From: Deltaproteobacteria bacterium | Lineage (GTDB): Bacteria > Myxococcota_C > UBA6777 | DNA: 64,000 nucleotides | Direction: 5' to 3' | Assembly: GCA_006226375.1 (NCBI GenBank) | Contig: SBHC01000038.1 | Location: 109,251 to 173,250 of the forward strand | Part shown: piece by piece, positions 1 through 8,918 of the stretch | Numbering within the stretch: the stretch's first letter is position 1 | Layout: every line of letters begins with the position of its first letter | Notes under the pieces: model-generated | What the model saw: the letters and a program-made list of their open reading frames with translations, nothing else | What the model was told of the DNA's origin: nothing | Databases searched by the model: none | Program-made: the position numbers and the translations under genes

Positions 1-1487
1 CCCCAATCTTCGGTGAGTTTGTCGTACTCTTTGCCTGACAGCTTGATCCAGGTTTGTCCCTGCCAGTCGGCGAGGTTGCCATCGACTTGGATGGAAGAGG
101 GGGTATGTGCGACGTCATACGTCACTCGTTTGGGAGGTGTTGTACCCTTCGTCACGGTCACTTTGATTCGGGTCCCGATGGCGATCTCGGTGTCGTCGGT
201 TACGGTGAGTGTTACCTCGTAGGTTCCAGGCTGGGTAAACGTATGGGAGATGCTTTTGCCGACAGCGTCTTCTTGAACGCCGTTGGTTGCGTCAAAATCC
301 CAGGAGTACTTGACCAGCGAACCATCCGGGTCTGTGGAGCCTGAGCCATTCAACGAGATGGCCTGTCCTGTGACTGCGGTGGTGGGTCCTTGGATACGAG
401 CCACAGGCTGGTGTGCTTTGATGTAGTCTTTGTAGGCGGTCCACGCGGGCTTTCGGGACCAATCTGCGCGTACCATTCCCCATTTCTCTTTGATGTTGGG
501 GTCGTCGATCAACTCGTAGGGAAACACACGTTGCCACCAAAGACCTCCTTTCTTTTGGGTCAGGAGAAGCATTTGGTCGAGCATCTTTTTGTACTCGGTT
601 GCTTGTTGTGCTTCGGAAACATCAGCGGTGTGCCAGCCAATCTCTGTGAGCCAGACAGGCTTCTTGGTCATGGACGTGGATTGCAAGGTGGACCACAAGC
701 TTGGATGTTCCCAAGGCCATACCGTGCCGTTGAGGGTCCTCATGTAGTCGTCTTGGTACGTGTGGTGGGCGATGATGTCCAGTTGTGTGCCGGCTTGCTT
801 AAGGATGGTCTCCATCCACGGCTGCCAGGAGTGAGTTTTGGAAGGCAGCATCGACTGTCCAAGGTGAGCAAGATCGGGCGCTACAGCGATCGCGTCTGGG
901 TCAGCGCGTTTCACCGCCTTAATCCCTGGAACAAGGATGTTGTTTAAGTAAAACTTCAGTCGGTCGGCGCGGTTGACTGTGTCAGGAAACCACAGGAAAT
1001 GGTCCAGGTTGGGTTCGTTCCAGATGCCCCAATGGCTGATCTTTCCCCGATAACGTTTGACCACGGTCTCCACAAAGGTTGCCCAATCTTGGGCCGATTT
1101 GGGGCCGGACTGCTTGCCTTGTGGTGGTGTATAAGCCTGGGCCCACTTGGGAGCGTAGGCGAGGGTGGCGAACACATTGAAGTTGTGCTGTAGGGCATAT
1201 TTGATGATGCCATCGCTGACTTGCCAATTGTATTTCCCCTTGCTGGGCTCCATGAAGAACCAGTTGAAATCGACCCGAATCCAACCAATGCCTGCGTCTT
1301 TGATCGCTGCGATGGCTTTGGGATCTCCGTTCCATATCGCGGTGTGGATGTTGATCCCAAACGGAGAACCCAAAGTCGGTGTCCAGCGATGAGGCACTGC
1401 TTCGCTAGAACCTGGAAGAAGGCTTAGACCTACAAGCAAGGTCAGGTGCAAAAGAAAAGCGATTGTTCGGTGGGTTCGCGTAACCAT
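1..1487 (-). CDS. Secreted glycoside hydrolase (clan-A TIM barrel) with PKD and CBM9-like domains, 3' end cut by window edge
   Basis: Translating the minus strand from the ATG at 1487 gives an open frame that runs off the window, so 495 complete codons are visible and the C-terminus is missing. Residues 1-30 form a signal peptide (hydrophobic FLLHLTLLVGLSLL, then SSEA). Residues about 40-350 look like a clan-A (GH5/GH39-type) barrel: WNEPN has the likely acid/base Glu158, and LTEIGWHT has the likely nucleophile Glu282. Residues about 362-445 are a PKD domain (GSGSTDPDGS, YSWDFD, PGTYEVTLTVTD). From about 467, QVDGNLADWQG resembles the start of a CBM9/DOMON-type carbohydrate-binding module. 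The likely role is extracellular polysaccharide hydrolysis. The substrate cannot be read from the sequence. The fold and catalytic motifs are seen; the GH family assignment is inferred. Confidence 0.85.
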   Translation of the reverse strand, partial: MVTRTHRTIAFLLHLTLLVGLSLLPGSSEAVPHRWTPTLGSPFGINIHTAIWNGDPKAIAAIKDAGIGWIRVDFNWFFMEPSKGKYNWQVSDGIIKYALQHNFNVFATLAYAPKWAQAYTPPQGKQSGPKSAQDWATFVETVVKRYRGKISHWGIWNEPNLDHFLWFPDTVNRADRLKFYLNNILVPGIKAVKRADPDAIAVAPDLAHLGQSMLPSKTHSWQPWMETILKQAGTQLDIIAHHTYQDDYMRTLNGTVWPWEHPSLWSTLQSTSMTKKPVWLTEIGWHTADVSEAQQATEYKKMLDQMLLLTQKKGGLWWQRVFPYELIDDPNIKEKWGMVRADWSRKPAWTAYKDYIKAHQPVARIQGPTTAVTGQAISLNGSGSTDPDGSLVKYSWDFDATNGVQEDAVGKSISHTFTQPGTYEVTLTVTDDTEIAIGTRIKVTVTKGTTPPKRVTYDVAHTPSSIQVDGNLADWQGQTWIKLSGKEYDKLTEDW

Positions 1488-1961
1488 CGGAGCTACCTGT
1501 CTCAAGGAAGTTCGTAGGAGCCCCGGCCGGACCACCGTTGAAGTGGTTCATGTTCTTTCGCGGACTCCTTTGTTGTTTTCATCCAATGAATTGGAGATCC
1601 AAGATTGTACGAAGATTCTTAAGGTTCAACAAGTAGGCAACATCAAAGGGGTGTGGTTGTGAGCCGCTGGTTTATTGATATAGGGCAGAATCCGCAGATT
1701 ACGCAGGTTGCACCCACAAAGATGCCGCTTGTTGATTGGAGTGAGAAGAGTAGGCAGATTACGCAGACGTTGATATGGCTTGTCGGATGAAGTTTCATGA
1801 AAAGAACAACAGTATCGTTGCTTGTACTATCAGAGTGCCCACGGATGTGGGTACTTCTCCCTTGTCTATATCCTGCATAAGTAGCAAGGGTAATTTATTG
1901 CCTTGCGTCATCACAAATGCGAAGGCCAAAAGGTTTTTACAACGAACAGGTGCAAGGAACC
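1488..1961. other. Intergenic region between divergent glycosidase and AraC-type genes
   Basis: This 474-base stretch has no convincing coding frame. It must carry the promoters of the two divergent genes, but I see no clear -35/-10 pair. It contains the 13-bp direct repeat listed separately and an imperfect dyad near 1527-1549 (GGACCAC/GTGGTTC with one wobble) that lacks a T-run. Confidence 0.6.
1694..1766. repeat. Pair of 13-bp direct repeats
   Basis: GCAGATTACGCAG occurs at 1694-1706 and again at 1754-1766, exactly 60 bp apart, in the gap between divergent genes. Near-integral helical spacing (about six turns) would suit a dimeric or looping regulator, but no binding protein is identified. 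Confidence 0.5.
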
Positions 1962-2885
1962 ATGAATCTGGAGTGGGAACATCGTCAAAAGATAACCAAC
2001 GCTCTCACGTTCATTCGGGAGAACATTGGGAACTCGCTGACCTCGGAGATTGTAGGGAAGGCTGTCGCGGTCAGTCCTTTCCACTTTCAACGTTTGTTCA
2101 AAGCCTACACAAAGGAAACGTTGGGGCAGTACATTACCCGCAAGCGGCTTGAGTATGCGGCAGCAGCTTTGTTGTACGGTCAAAAAGAATCCATCACCGA
2201 CATAGCGTTTCGCTACGGTTATGCTTCCACGGCGAGCTTCTCAAAGGCTTTCGTTCAATGGTTTGGGTACCGTCCAAGTGAAATGGTGAGTTTGGATGGT
2301 GTTGAACGTAACGCGGCGGGGCGGTTGCAGGCTGTGCATGAGAAGGTACCTGTCGAACGTGAGTTGTTTGTGGTGGAGGACCAGGATGTTCTGCCAGATG
2401 TCAGCTTGGAGTCTTTGCTGCGCAATGTGGAGATTCGTTCGTGTGATGAAATACCTTTGTATGCTTTGACAAGCGAAGGAGGCTATCACTTCGATGCTGT
2501 CGAGGCTACTTGGCAAGCTCTCCGCGAAATGATGGAAGATGTTGGCCTGGAGTGGGAGGGCTTGGATCGATTTGCTATATGTCATGATCACCCTGGTTTG
2601 ATGCCTCGGCAACGTTGTCGTTATGATGCGTGCGTTCGGATGAAAGGTGATGTTCCTGAGGGTTTGCCTTTGCAACGTGTGAGCCTTCCTGCCGGTCGTT
2701 ACGCTGTTTTGCCCTGTATGGGGCCGCCGGAGAAGGTCTTGCCTCAATACATCGCGTTTTACTCCCTCTGGCTTCCCCAAAGCCCCTACATCCCCGACGA
2801 TTTCCCTGTGGTCGATCATTACCTTTGTCCGTCTGATGATGGCCCCATCATTGAATTGTGGGCCAAGATCAAACGACCGATTTGA
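1962..2885 (+). CDS. AraC-family transcriptional regulator with GyrI-like effector domain
   Basis: The product has 307 residues. Its N-terminal about 100 residues carry the paired helix-turn-helix of AraC/XylS proteins: VAVSPFHFQRLFKAYTKETL for the first helix pair, then ITDIAFRYGYASTASFSKAF with the conserved FGYRPSE ending. The remaining about 150 residues resemble the GyrI-like ligand-binding fold used by Rob- and SbmC-type proteins (EIPLYALTSEGGY near its start, then a central region ending RYAVLPCMGPPEKV). This order, DNA-binding domain first and effector domain second, matches the Rob-like subgroup, which senses amphipathic small molecules. The start is set at ATG 1962 (AAGGA at 1954); an in-frame ATG at 1917 would add 15 unconserved-looking residues. 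The amidase follows 122 bp downstream and could be a target, which is only a guess from proximity. Confidence 0.88.
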   Translation: MNLEWEHRQKITNALTFIRENIGNSLTSEIVGKAVAVSPFHFQRLFKAYTKETLGQYITRKRLEYAAAALLYGQKESITDIAFRYGYASTASFSKAFVQWFGYRPSEMVSLDGVERNAAGRLQAVHEKVPVERELFVVEDQDVLPDVSLESLLRNVEIRSCDEIPLYALTSEGGYHFDAVEATWQALREMMEDVGLEWEGLDRFAICHDHPGLMPRQRCRYDACVRMKGDVPEGLPLQRVSLPAGRYAVLPCMGPPEKVLPQYIAFYSLWLPQSPYIPDDFPVVDHYLCPSDDGPIIELWAKIKRPI

Positions 2886-3007
2886 GAAAACAACCCAAAT
2901 CGCATTCTAGGATCACATCTTTCGCAAGTTAGGATTAACGGACGGTCTCGATCTTTCCCATCCTTTGTGTGGAATTGGAAACAACACCTACATGAAGGAT
3001 TTGGGTT

Positions 3008-4399
3008 ATGCAAAACTATGTAGATTACGACGCTGTAGAGTTAGCCGCATGGGTGCGACGTGGTGACATCACACCGTTGGAATTGGTGGATGCGGCGGTC
3101 GCAAGAATTGAAATGCTTAATCCAGAGTTCAATGTTCTGGCTCATTCCCGCTTTGAGGAGGCTCGAAGCCAGGCCAAAGAGCTGTCAGGAACGAACGCGG
3201 GTCCTTTTGCTGGGGTACCGTGCCTGTTGAAGGATTTGTTGCCGTATCCTGGGCTGGGTTGTTCGATGGGTTCACGCTTGTTTGCCCAGTATGTTCCTGA
3301 AGAATCCAATCCGTACTGCACGCGTATCGATGAAGCAGGCTTTCTCGTGTTGGGCAGCACTACAACGTCCGAGTTTGGGTTGTTGGGAAGCACAGAGAGT
3401 TTGTTGCATGGGATAACGCGCAATCCTTGGAATCCTAAGCACTCGGCTTTGGGTTCATCGGGTGGCGCTGCTGCCGCTGTTGCAAGCGGAATGGTGCCTC
3501 TGGCTCATGCCAGCGATGGAGGAGGCTCCATTCGTTTGCCTGCTGCGGCTTGTGGCTTGTTTGGCTTCAAACCCAGCGCAGGTTGCGTTGTTCCTGCAGG
3601 CCCAGTGCATCCTCTGTTTGCTCCTCTACTGGCGGAACATTGTGTGAGCCGAACAGTCCAAGACAGCGCACACTTTCTCTCCTGGATGCGGAATGATTCC
3701 AGCAAGCCTGTGGAGAGTCCTGTTTCCCGCTCGCTCCGGATCGGAGTGTACACCCAAACGTTGGTGGGAGAGCAACCTCACGCCGAGGTGTTGGAAGCGC
3801 TTCAGCGTACGGTTTCTTTGTGCCAGGACTTGGGACATCTTGTTGTTGAGGTGGACGCTCCCGCTCTTGATGGTCGGGCTCTTTCGGATGCTTTCTTTGT
3901 CCTCGCTGGGGCTGCACAAGCTGGGATGCTTGCCACGATGGAGGGGCTCTTGGGCCGGCCTGTGGAGTACCACGAACTGGAGCCTTTTACGTGGGCTCTG
4001 GTTGAGTATTTTCGAGGTAAGCCTGAAGACACTGTGATGCACCAATTGGCTTCCATGGAGGCTGCAAAACATACGATGCTTTCGCACATGAAAGCGTTTG
4101 ACGTGCTGCTTTGTCCCACGTCTCCCATTCTCACCCCTGAGCTTGGGTTTTTGTCGCCAGAGCTTCCTTACAACGACTTGATTCGTCGGACAGAGCAGTT
4201 GGCAGGTTATACACCCATCCATAACATGGTGGGATGCCCGGCGATGTCGGTTCCTCTGTGGCAAAGCCAGGAGGGGTTGCCCATCGGTATGCACTTTGCT
4301 GCGTTGCCTGGGCAGGATGACCTGTTGCTTGCGCTCGCATACCAACTGGAAGAAGCGGCTCCCTGGCCAAAGATGCCTGAGCTTCTTGTGGGGTCATAA
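3008..4399 (+). CDS. Amidase-signature family amidase
   Basis: This 463-residue protein is a member of the amidase-signature hydrolases, which use a Ser-cisSer-Lys triad. The likely catalytic Lys75 is in LLKDLL, the structural Ser lies in the GSSGGAAA motif (150-151), and the nucleophile is probably Ser174 in SDGGGSIRLPA. The C-terminal part has the conserved P-A-M-S-V-P-L and G-L-P-I-G-M pattern. The length is normal for the family. It is not a convincing GatA because no gatB or gatC neighbours are present, so a free-standing amide or peptide amide hydrolase (for example a 6-aminohexanoate hydrolase or fatty-amide hydrolase relative) is more likely. The substrate is unknown. The gene ends only 3 bp from the convergent TfoX-N gene. 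Confidence 0.9.
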   Translation: MQNYVDYDAVELAAWVRRGDITPLELVDAAVARIEMLNPEFNVLAHSRFEEARSQAKELSGTNAGPFAGVPCLLKDLLPYPGLGCSMGSRLFAQYVPEESNPYCTRIDEAGFLVLGSTTTSEFGLLGSTESLLHGITRNPWNPKHSALGSSGGAAAAVASGMVPLAHASDGGGSIRLPAAACGLFGFKPSAGCVVPAGPVHPLFAPLLAEHCVSRTVQDSAHFLSWMRNDSSKPVESPVSRSLRIGVYTQTLVGEQPHAEVLEALQRTVSLCQDLGHLVVEVDAPALDGRALSDAFFVLAGAAQAGMLATMEGLLGRPVEYHELEPFTWALVEYFRGKPEDTVMHQLASMEAAKHTMLSHMKAFDVLLCPTSPILTPELGFLSPELPYNDLIRRTEQLAGYTPIHNMVGCPAMSVPLWQSQEGLPIGMHFAALPGQDDLLLALAYQLEEAAPWPKMPELLVGS

Positions 4400-4402
4400 A
4401 CC

Positions 4403-4732
4403 TTACTTGGGTGGCAAGGTTTCCACAAAGTTGAGACCGCGCTGGACCCAGTTCTGGATGTCGCTGTCTTCAGTGAGTCCTTCTTCTCCAACGTAGACCA
4501 TCCCTTTGAGGGAGCGACCTGTGAAATCCATCTCACGGGCATGAGGTTGAGCCAACGCATCCTCATAGGCTTCTTTCCCCACCCGGACCATCAACTCGCT
4601 TTGAATGATCCCACAGCACATGTGTCGATCGACCATAAACGCAAGACCGCCAAACATCTTCTTCTCGGTGACACCCGCATGATCCGCTAGCACCTCGCGG
4701 ACACGCTGGGCCAGACCTTCGTCAAACGCCAT
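4403..4732 (-). CDS. TfoX N-terminal domain protein
   Basis: The product is about 109 residues from the ATG at 4732, which is preceded by a strong AAGGAGG. A longer frame upstream lacks a ribosome site and is rejected. It matches the TfoX_N fold: RVREVLADH near the start, KKMFGGLAFMVDRHMCCGI in the middle and the later MDFTGRSLKGMVYVG. This domain alone is common in many bacteria. In gamma-proteobacterial TfoX/Sxy it is coupled to a second domain and to competence control, but stand-alone versions have no proven role. It is divergent from the Cys-rich lipoprotein gene (217-bp gap). Confidence 0.85.
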   Translation of the reverse strand: MAFDEGLAQRVREVLADHAGVTEKKMFGGLAFMVDRHMCCGIIQSELMVRVGKEAYEDALAQPHAREMDFTGRSLKGMVYVGEEGLTEDSDIQNWVQRGLNFVETLPPK

Positions 4733-4949
4733 CTCATCCTCCTTTTGAATTGGAAGGATGAATTGTGGACGTGGTCGTCTGTTCAGGTCAAGGGCCTGCT
4801 TCCTCTTTTTTCGGGTCAAAGCTCTTCCTTTTCATCGATGGAGACGTATTGGTTTCAAGAGAGTCTTCATGATAAGGTTCGGTTTGCAAAGAGCAAGCAT
4901 GTGAAGTGTCTTTTCTGTATGACATTCTCTTCCAAATACGGGGGAAACC

Positions 4950-7859
4950 ATGAATCCGAAAGTTGTGTTGCAGTGGGCGAGCCTGCTGCTTGTCTTAATG
5001 GCCTTGTTGGTGGGGTGTGGGGGGGAAGTTGCGGTCTCTATCCCAGGATGTGAGAGCTGTCCAGAGAGGTGTCTTTTGGGGGATAGCAGCCAAGGGAAAT
5101 GTGTTCCTTGCCTTAAGGACTCCCATTGCCAGGACGAGAGCAGCCCAACCAAGAAGTGCACCCAAGACAACAAGTGTGTTTGTGGCACAGAAAAGGACTG
5201 TCCAACCGGGAAAAAATGCAACGGTACCGGTGGCTGTGTGGATTGCTTGCGCAACGAAGATTGCACCGACAGCACCAAGCCTGCCTGTGTCAGCAACCAA
5301 TGCATGCAGTGTGCTCCTGGAGACACCCAAGGGTGTTTGCCGAAAGATGGAAACGCCTGTGAGAAGGGCTCCCAAGAATGTCGGGCTGGTGTGTGGTCCG
5401 AGTGCAAAGGGTTCAAAGCTTGCGGTGAGTTTGAAAAGTGCGAAGAGAGCAAGTGTGTGCCCGATTGTCCTGACACGCAGTGCAAGCCCGATTCGTTTGA
5501 ATGTACGACGCAGGCCACGGTCATCCCAGGCAAATACAAGGTCTGTGAGAAGAACGCGCGAGGTTGTTACGAGTACAACTCCGCGATCAAAGATTGTCCA
5601 CGTCAGCATTACTGTGACCAGGGCAAGTGTGTAGAGGCGAAGTGTCCCAGCGGCCAAGAGTCGTGCAATGATGTCTGCGTCAACACCAAGAACGACCGGG
5701 AAAACTGCGGAGGTTGTGGAAAGCAGTGCAAGCAGGGTGAGGTTTGTTCGAGTGGTACTTGTGCTGTGAATTGCCCCAACGGTCAAACCGCGTGTGAGGG
5801 TGCTTGCTTCAACCTACAGTCCGACAGGGGGCACTGTGGCTCTTGTGGAACAGCTTGCAGTGACGGTGAAGTCTGCCAAAGCGGCCAGTGCGTGTTGTCG
5901 TGTCTCAAGGGACAAGTGGTGTGCGCCAAGCAATGTGTGAGCCTACAAAATGACCGGGAGCATTGTGGTCAATGTGGCAACAAGTGTCCTTCCGGCAAAG
6001 TGTGTACGGCTGGGACCTGTGAGGTGAGCTGTCCTGTGGGGCAGACGGATTGCTCTGGGCGTTGTGTGGATCTGCAGTCGGACAGTCAACATTGTGGTGC
6101 CTGTGGAACGGCTTGCAAGGCCGGCAACGTATGCACCAGCGGTTCGTGTCAATTGACGTGTCCTCCGGGTCAGACCAACTGCAGCGGAAACTGTATCGAC
6201 ACCCAATCGAATCGTGCTCATTGCGGTCAGTGTGGCAATGCCTGCAAATCCGGCTTTGTTTGCACCTCTGGTCAGTGCAAGGTGAGCTGCTTGCAAGGAC
6301 AAACCAATTGCAACGGTAACTGTGTGGACTTGCAAGCAGACCGCAAACATTGTGGAGCTTGTGGCAAGGTCTGCAACTCTGGACAGGTTTGCACCGCTGG
6401 CAAGTGTGAGGTGACGTGTCCTCCTGGACAGACGAGCTGTGGAGGCAATTGCATCGACACCCAAACCAACCGAGCCCATTGTGGTGGGTGTGGAAAAGTA
6501 TGTCAGGCTGGCGAAGTCTGTACCTCGGGTCAATGTCAGTTGACGTGTCCTGCAGGGCAGACCAACTGCTTTGGGAAGTGTGTGGACATCCAAACCGACC
6601 GTGCCCACTGTGGAACCTGCGGTAACGCCTGCAAGTCCGGTGAAGCCTGTAGCGCATCCAAGTGTGTCACCAGCTGTCCTGTGGGTCAGACCGCATGTGC
6701 CGGCCTTTGTGTGGAGTTGCAGTCTGACTCTCGTCACTGTGGGGCCTGCGGTAACGCCTGCAAGTCCAGCGAAGTTTGCAGCCAAGGCACGTGTGGTGTG
6801 TCCTGTCCTACAGGGCTGAGCAATTGCAGCGGTAACTGCGTAAACACCCAGACCGATCGAGCCCACTGTGGAGCCTGCGGTAAAAACTGTTTGGCAGGAG
6901 AAGTTTGCTTGAATGGAGCCTGCCAACTCTCTTGTCCTACCGGTCAGACGGTGTGCAACAAAGCTTGCGTGAACCTCAAAACGGATGCTCTGAACTGTGG
7001 ACAGTGTGGCCAGGCCTGTGGGAACAGTGAGGTCTGCCAAAACGGAAGCTGTACCTTGGTGTGTCCCTCTGGGTTGGCCAAGTGCAGCAACACCTGCGTC
7101 AACACGTCTTCGGACCCACAACATTGCGGTGGTTGCGGCAAGGTCTGCGGCTCGGGAACCTTCTGTGTGAGCGGAGCCTGCAAGCAAGTTTGTCCTCCGA
7201 GCCAAACTCTGTGCAGCAACACCTGTGTGGACACGCAAACCAATACCCAACATTGCGGTGGTTGCGGCAACGCCTGCAGCTCTGGGCTTACCTGTGTGAG
7301 TGGAACCTGTCGTTTGGTGTGTGGTTCTGGACTTACAGCTTGCAACAACCAGTGCGTGAACTTGCAAACCGACCCGAACAACTGTGGACAGTGCGGTCGT
7401 GCTTGCAACCAGGGTGTGGCTTGCTTGAATGGTACCTGCCAGTCGAGCGGCACGGTGAACTGTGGAGGGTACAATTACCCACAGACTACCTTTGTCAGCA
7501 GCACTTCATGCACAGGGTACTTTTCTAGCTGTACCAGTCGTCGCGAATTCCGCGTGGTGGGCTGCTTTTCCTCTAACCCCAGCGCGAGTCAATGTCCTTC
7601 GGGGTTCACGGTGGCGAGTTTGATGTTGATCGGTCAGTGGGCGCAGGCGGCGAACATCACCCGATTCTTCTCAGGTACAAGCGTGTGTATCTACTCGGGA
7701 GGTAGCTCTGCGACAAGCTCTTGCGGTGGAACGCACACCACGCCTTACTGTTGGCCCAAAGGTATGGCTTGCAAGTCTGGATGCCCCACCAACTGTTGTC
7801 CCGGTTCTGGGCCTTGTACGGCGAACGGTTATACCGCTCCTCTGTTGTGTGTTCGTTAA
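4950..7859 (+). CDS. Cys-rich lipoprotein with fourteen 43-residue Stig1-like/MXAN_6577-like repeats
   Basis: The product is 969 residues. A lipoprotein signal ends in LLVGCGG (lipid Cys about residue 24). Residues 25-231 hold irregular Cys pairs. From residue 232 to 833 (bases 5643-7448) fourteen modules follow without any gap. Each is exactly 43 residues, with the pattern C-P-x-G-Q-x-x-C, C-V-[DN]-x-Q-x-D, H-C-G-x-C-G, C, V-C and G-x-C. The last about 135 residues are a different Cys-rich tail (CGGYNYPQTTF to PLLCVR). The repeats resemble stigma-specific Stig1-like modules that are frequent in myxobacterial surface proteins. Dense, evenly spaced Cys implies a disulfide-braced rod on the outer face of the outer membrane. 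The function is unknown. Adhesion or a spacer are guesses. Confidence 0.88.
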   Translation: MNPKVVLQWASLLLVLMALLVGCGGEVAVSIPGCESCPERCLLGDSSQGKCVPCLKDSHCQDESSPTKKCTQDNKCVCGTEKDCPTGKKCNGTGGCVDCLRNEDCTDSTKPACVSNQCMQCAPGDTQGCLPKDGNACEKGSQECRAGVWSECKGFKACGEFEKCEESKCVPDCPDTQCKPDSFECTTQATVIPGKYKVCEKNARGCYEYNSAIKDCPRQHYCDQGKCVEAKCPSGQESCNDVCVNTKNDRENCGGCGKQCKQGEVCSSGTCAVNCPNGQTACEGACFNLQSDRGHCGSCGTACSDGEVCQSGQCVLSCLKGQVVCAKQCVSLQNDREHCGQCGNKCPSGKVCTAGTCEVSCPVGQTDCSGRCVDLQSDSQHCGACGTACKAGNVCTSGSCQLTCPPGQTNCSGNCIDTQSNRAHCGQCGNACKSGFVCTSGQCKVSCLQGQTNCNGNCVDLQADRKHCGACGKVCNSGQVCTAGKCEVTCPPGQTSCGGNCIDTQTNRAHCGGCGKVCQAGEVCTSGQCQLTCPAGQTNCFGKCVDIQTDRAHCGTCGNACKSGEACSASKCVTSCPVGQTACAGLCVELQSDSRHCGACGNACKSSEVCSQGTCGVSCPTGLSNCSGNCVNTQTDRAHCGACGKNCLAGEVCLNGACQLSCPTGQTVCNKACVNLKTDALNCGQCGQACGNSEVCQNGSCTLVCPSGLAKCSNTCVNTSSDPQHCGGCGKVCGSGTFCVSGACKQVCPPSQTLCSNTCVDTQTNTQHCGGCGNACSSGLTCVSGTCRLVCGSGLTACNNQCVNLQTDPNNCGQCGRACNQGVACLNGTCQSSGTVNCGGYNYPQTTFVSSTSCTGYFSSCTSRREFRVVGCFSSNPSASQCPSGFTVASLMLIGQWAQAANITRFFSGTSVCIYSGGSSATSSCGGTHTTPYCWPKGMACKSGCPTNCCPGSGPCTANGYTAPLLCVR
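5643..7448 (+). repeat. Fourteen tandem 129-bp coding repeats
   Basis: Fourteen units of 129 bp encode the 43-residue Cys modules. Period and frame are perfectly kept while the nucleotides vary, so this is an old tandem amplification held by selection, not a recent duplication. The antisense frames over it stay open artificially. Confidence 0.85.
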
Positions 7860-8043
7860 AAGACTCTCCTCTTTTTCTTCGGTGCATTCCTGCCTGTTTG
7901 TTTTTACTCTTTTACTTTCTTCGATGTCTCTGTTGTTGCCTTCCTGCGCTGACTCTCTTGTTGTCGAAGGGGGATCTGTGTAGGGTGGTCGCTGCTTTCT
8001 TTCGTTGGAATGACAAACGCGACTGCTCGTGGAGGATCGACTG

Positions 8044-8853
8044 ATGTTTGCATGGATCACAAGCCCTGAAGCCTGGGCTGCTTTGTTCACGTTGACGGCT
8101 TTGGAGATTGTGTTGGGGATCGACAACATCATCTTTATCTCCATCTTGGTGGGGCGCTTGCCCGACGCGCAGCGTGAAAAAGCCCGAAGCATGGGCTTGA
8201 TCCTTGCGATGGTGACGCGTCTTGCGCTGTTGTTCTCGATTACATGGGTGATGGGCCTGACCAAGCCTTGGTTTACGCTCTTTTCCCACGGGTTTTCTGG
8301 GCGTGATGTGATCCTTGTGGGGGGTGGGTTGTTTTTGCTTGCGAAGTCCACCCACGAAATTCACAACAGCCTTGAAGGTGGGAGCGGAGAACAACAAGCT
8401 TCGGCTGCTGCTTCGTTTGGTAGCATTCTGGTGCAGATCGCTGTGCTGGATATCGTGTTCTCGTTGGACTCTGTGATCACCGCGGTGGGTCTGGCCAAAC
8501 ATGTTTCCATTATGGCTGTTGCGATCATCATCTCTGTGCTGGTGATGCTTTTGGCAGCGAAGGCCATTGGCGACTTCGTGGACAATCACCCGACCATTAA
8601 GATCCTGGCGTTGTCGTTCTTGATCCTTGTGGGAGTTACTTTGATCGTCGAAGGCTTTGGTGGTCATGTACCCAAAGGCTACATCTATTTCTCGATGGCG
8701 TTTTCTGTGGTGGTGGAGCTTCTCAACATTCGCTTGCGCAAACGCTCCAAGCCTGTGGAGCTTCGGAAAAAGATGAAAGCCGACAACGCTGCTGTTGAAA
8801 CTCCACGCTACGACGAAGAAGCCAAAACAACCAAACATCCTGGCTTGTCCTAA
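8044..8853 (+). CDS. TerC-family integral membrane protein
   Basis: The product has about 269 residues. The start at ATG 8044 follows GGAGG (8031-8035) by 8 bases; an upstream GTG at 8029 overlaps that site and is rejected. TerC signature residues are visible: ALEIVLGIDNIIFISILV near residue 20 and AVLDIVFSLDSVITAVGL near residue 140, each with the acidic residue inside a membrane helix thought to bind metal. Seven or so hydrophobic helices are expected, and there is a charged cytoplasmic tail (about 230-269). The family includes TerC and Alx and is linked to Mn/metal export and the loading of exported metalloenzymes. The substrate here is not shown. No Mn riboswitch was recognised in the 184-base leader. 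It converges on the thioesterase gene, with 65 bp between. Confidence 0.92.
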   Translation: MFAWITSPEAWAALFTLTALEIVLGIDNIIFISILVGRLPDAQREKARSMGLILAMVTRLALLFSITWVMGLTKPWFTLFSHGFSGRDVILVGGGLFLLAKSTHEIHNSLEGGSGEQQASAAASFGSILVQIAVLDIVFSLDSVITAVGLAKHVSIMAVAIIISVLVMLLAAKAIGDFVDNHPTIKILALSFLILVGVTLIVEGFGGHVPKGYIYFSMAFSVVVELLNIRLRKRSKPVELRKKMKADNAAVETPRYDEEAKTTKHPGLS

Positions 8854-8918
8854 ACCTTGCTTCTTTACAGTCACGGTTTGTTGCTGTGGAGGCTCTTTCT
8901 TGCCTGATGAAGGGATGA

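Noticed and set aside
3008..4399. GatA subunit of the aspartyl/glutamyl-tRNA amidotransferase
   Set aside because: Same amidase-signature fold, but no gatB or gatC genes adjoin, so a free-standing amidase is the safer call.
5943..7367. Long antisense open frame opposite the Cys-rich lipoprotein
   Set aside because: It is an artefact of the tandem repeats: the opposite frame stays open because the period keeps codons in register. There is no ribosome site and the composition is unlike a protein.
5643..7448. Tandem repeats considered as a CRISPR array
   Set aside because: Repeat units are coding, long (129 bp), without distinct spacers, and encode Cys modules; no cas genes are near.
7860..8043. 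yybP-ykoY (Mn) riboswitch before the TerC gene
   Set aside because: The leader lacks the recognisable conserved core of that riboswitch; nothing supports it.
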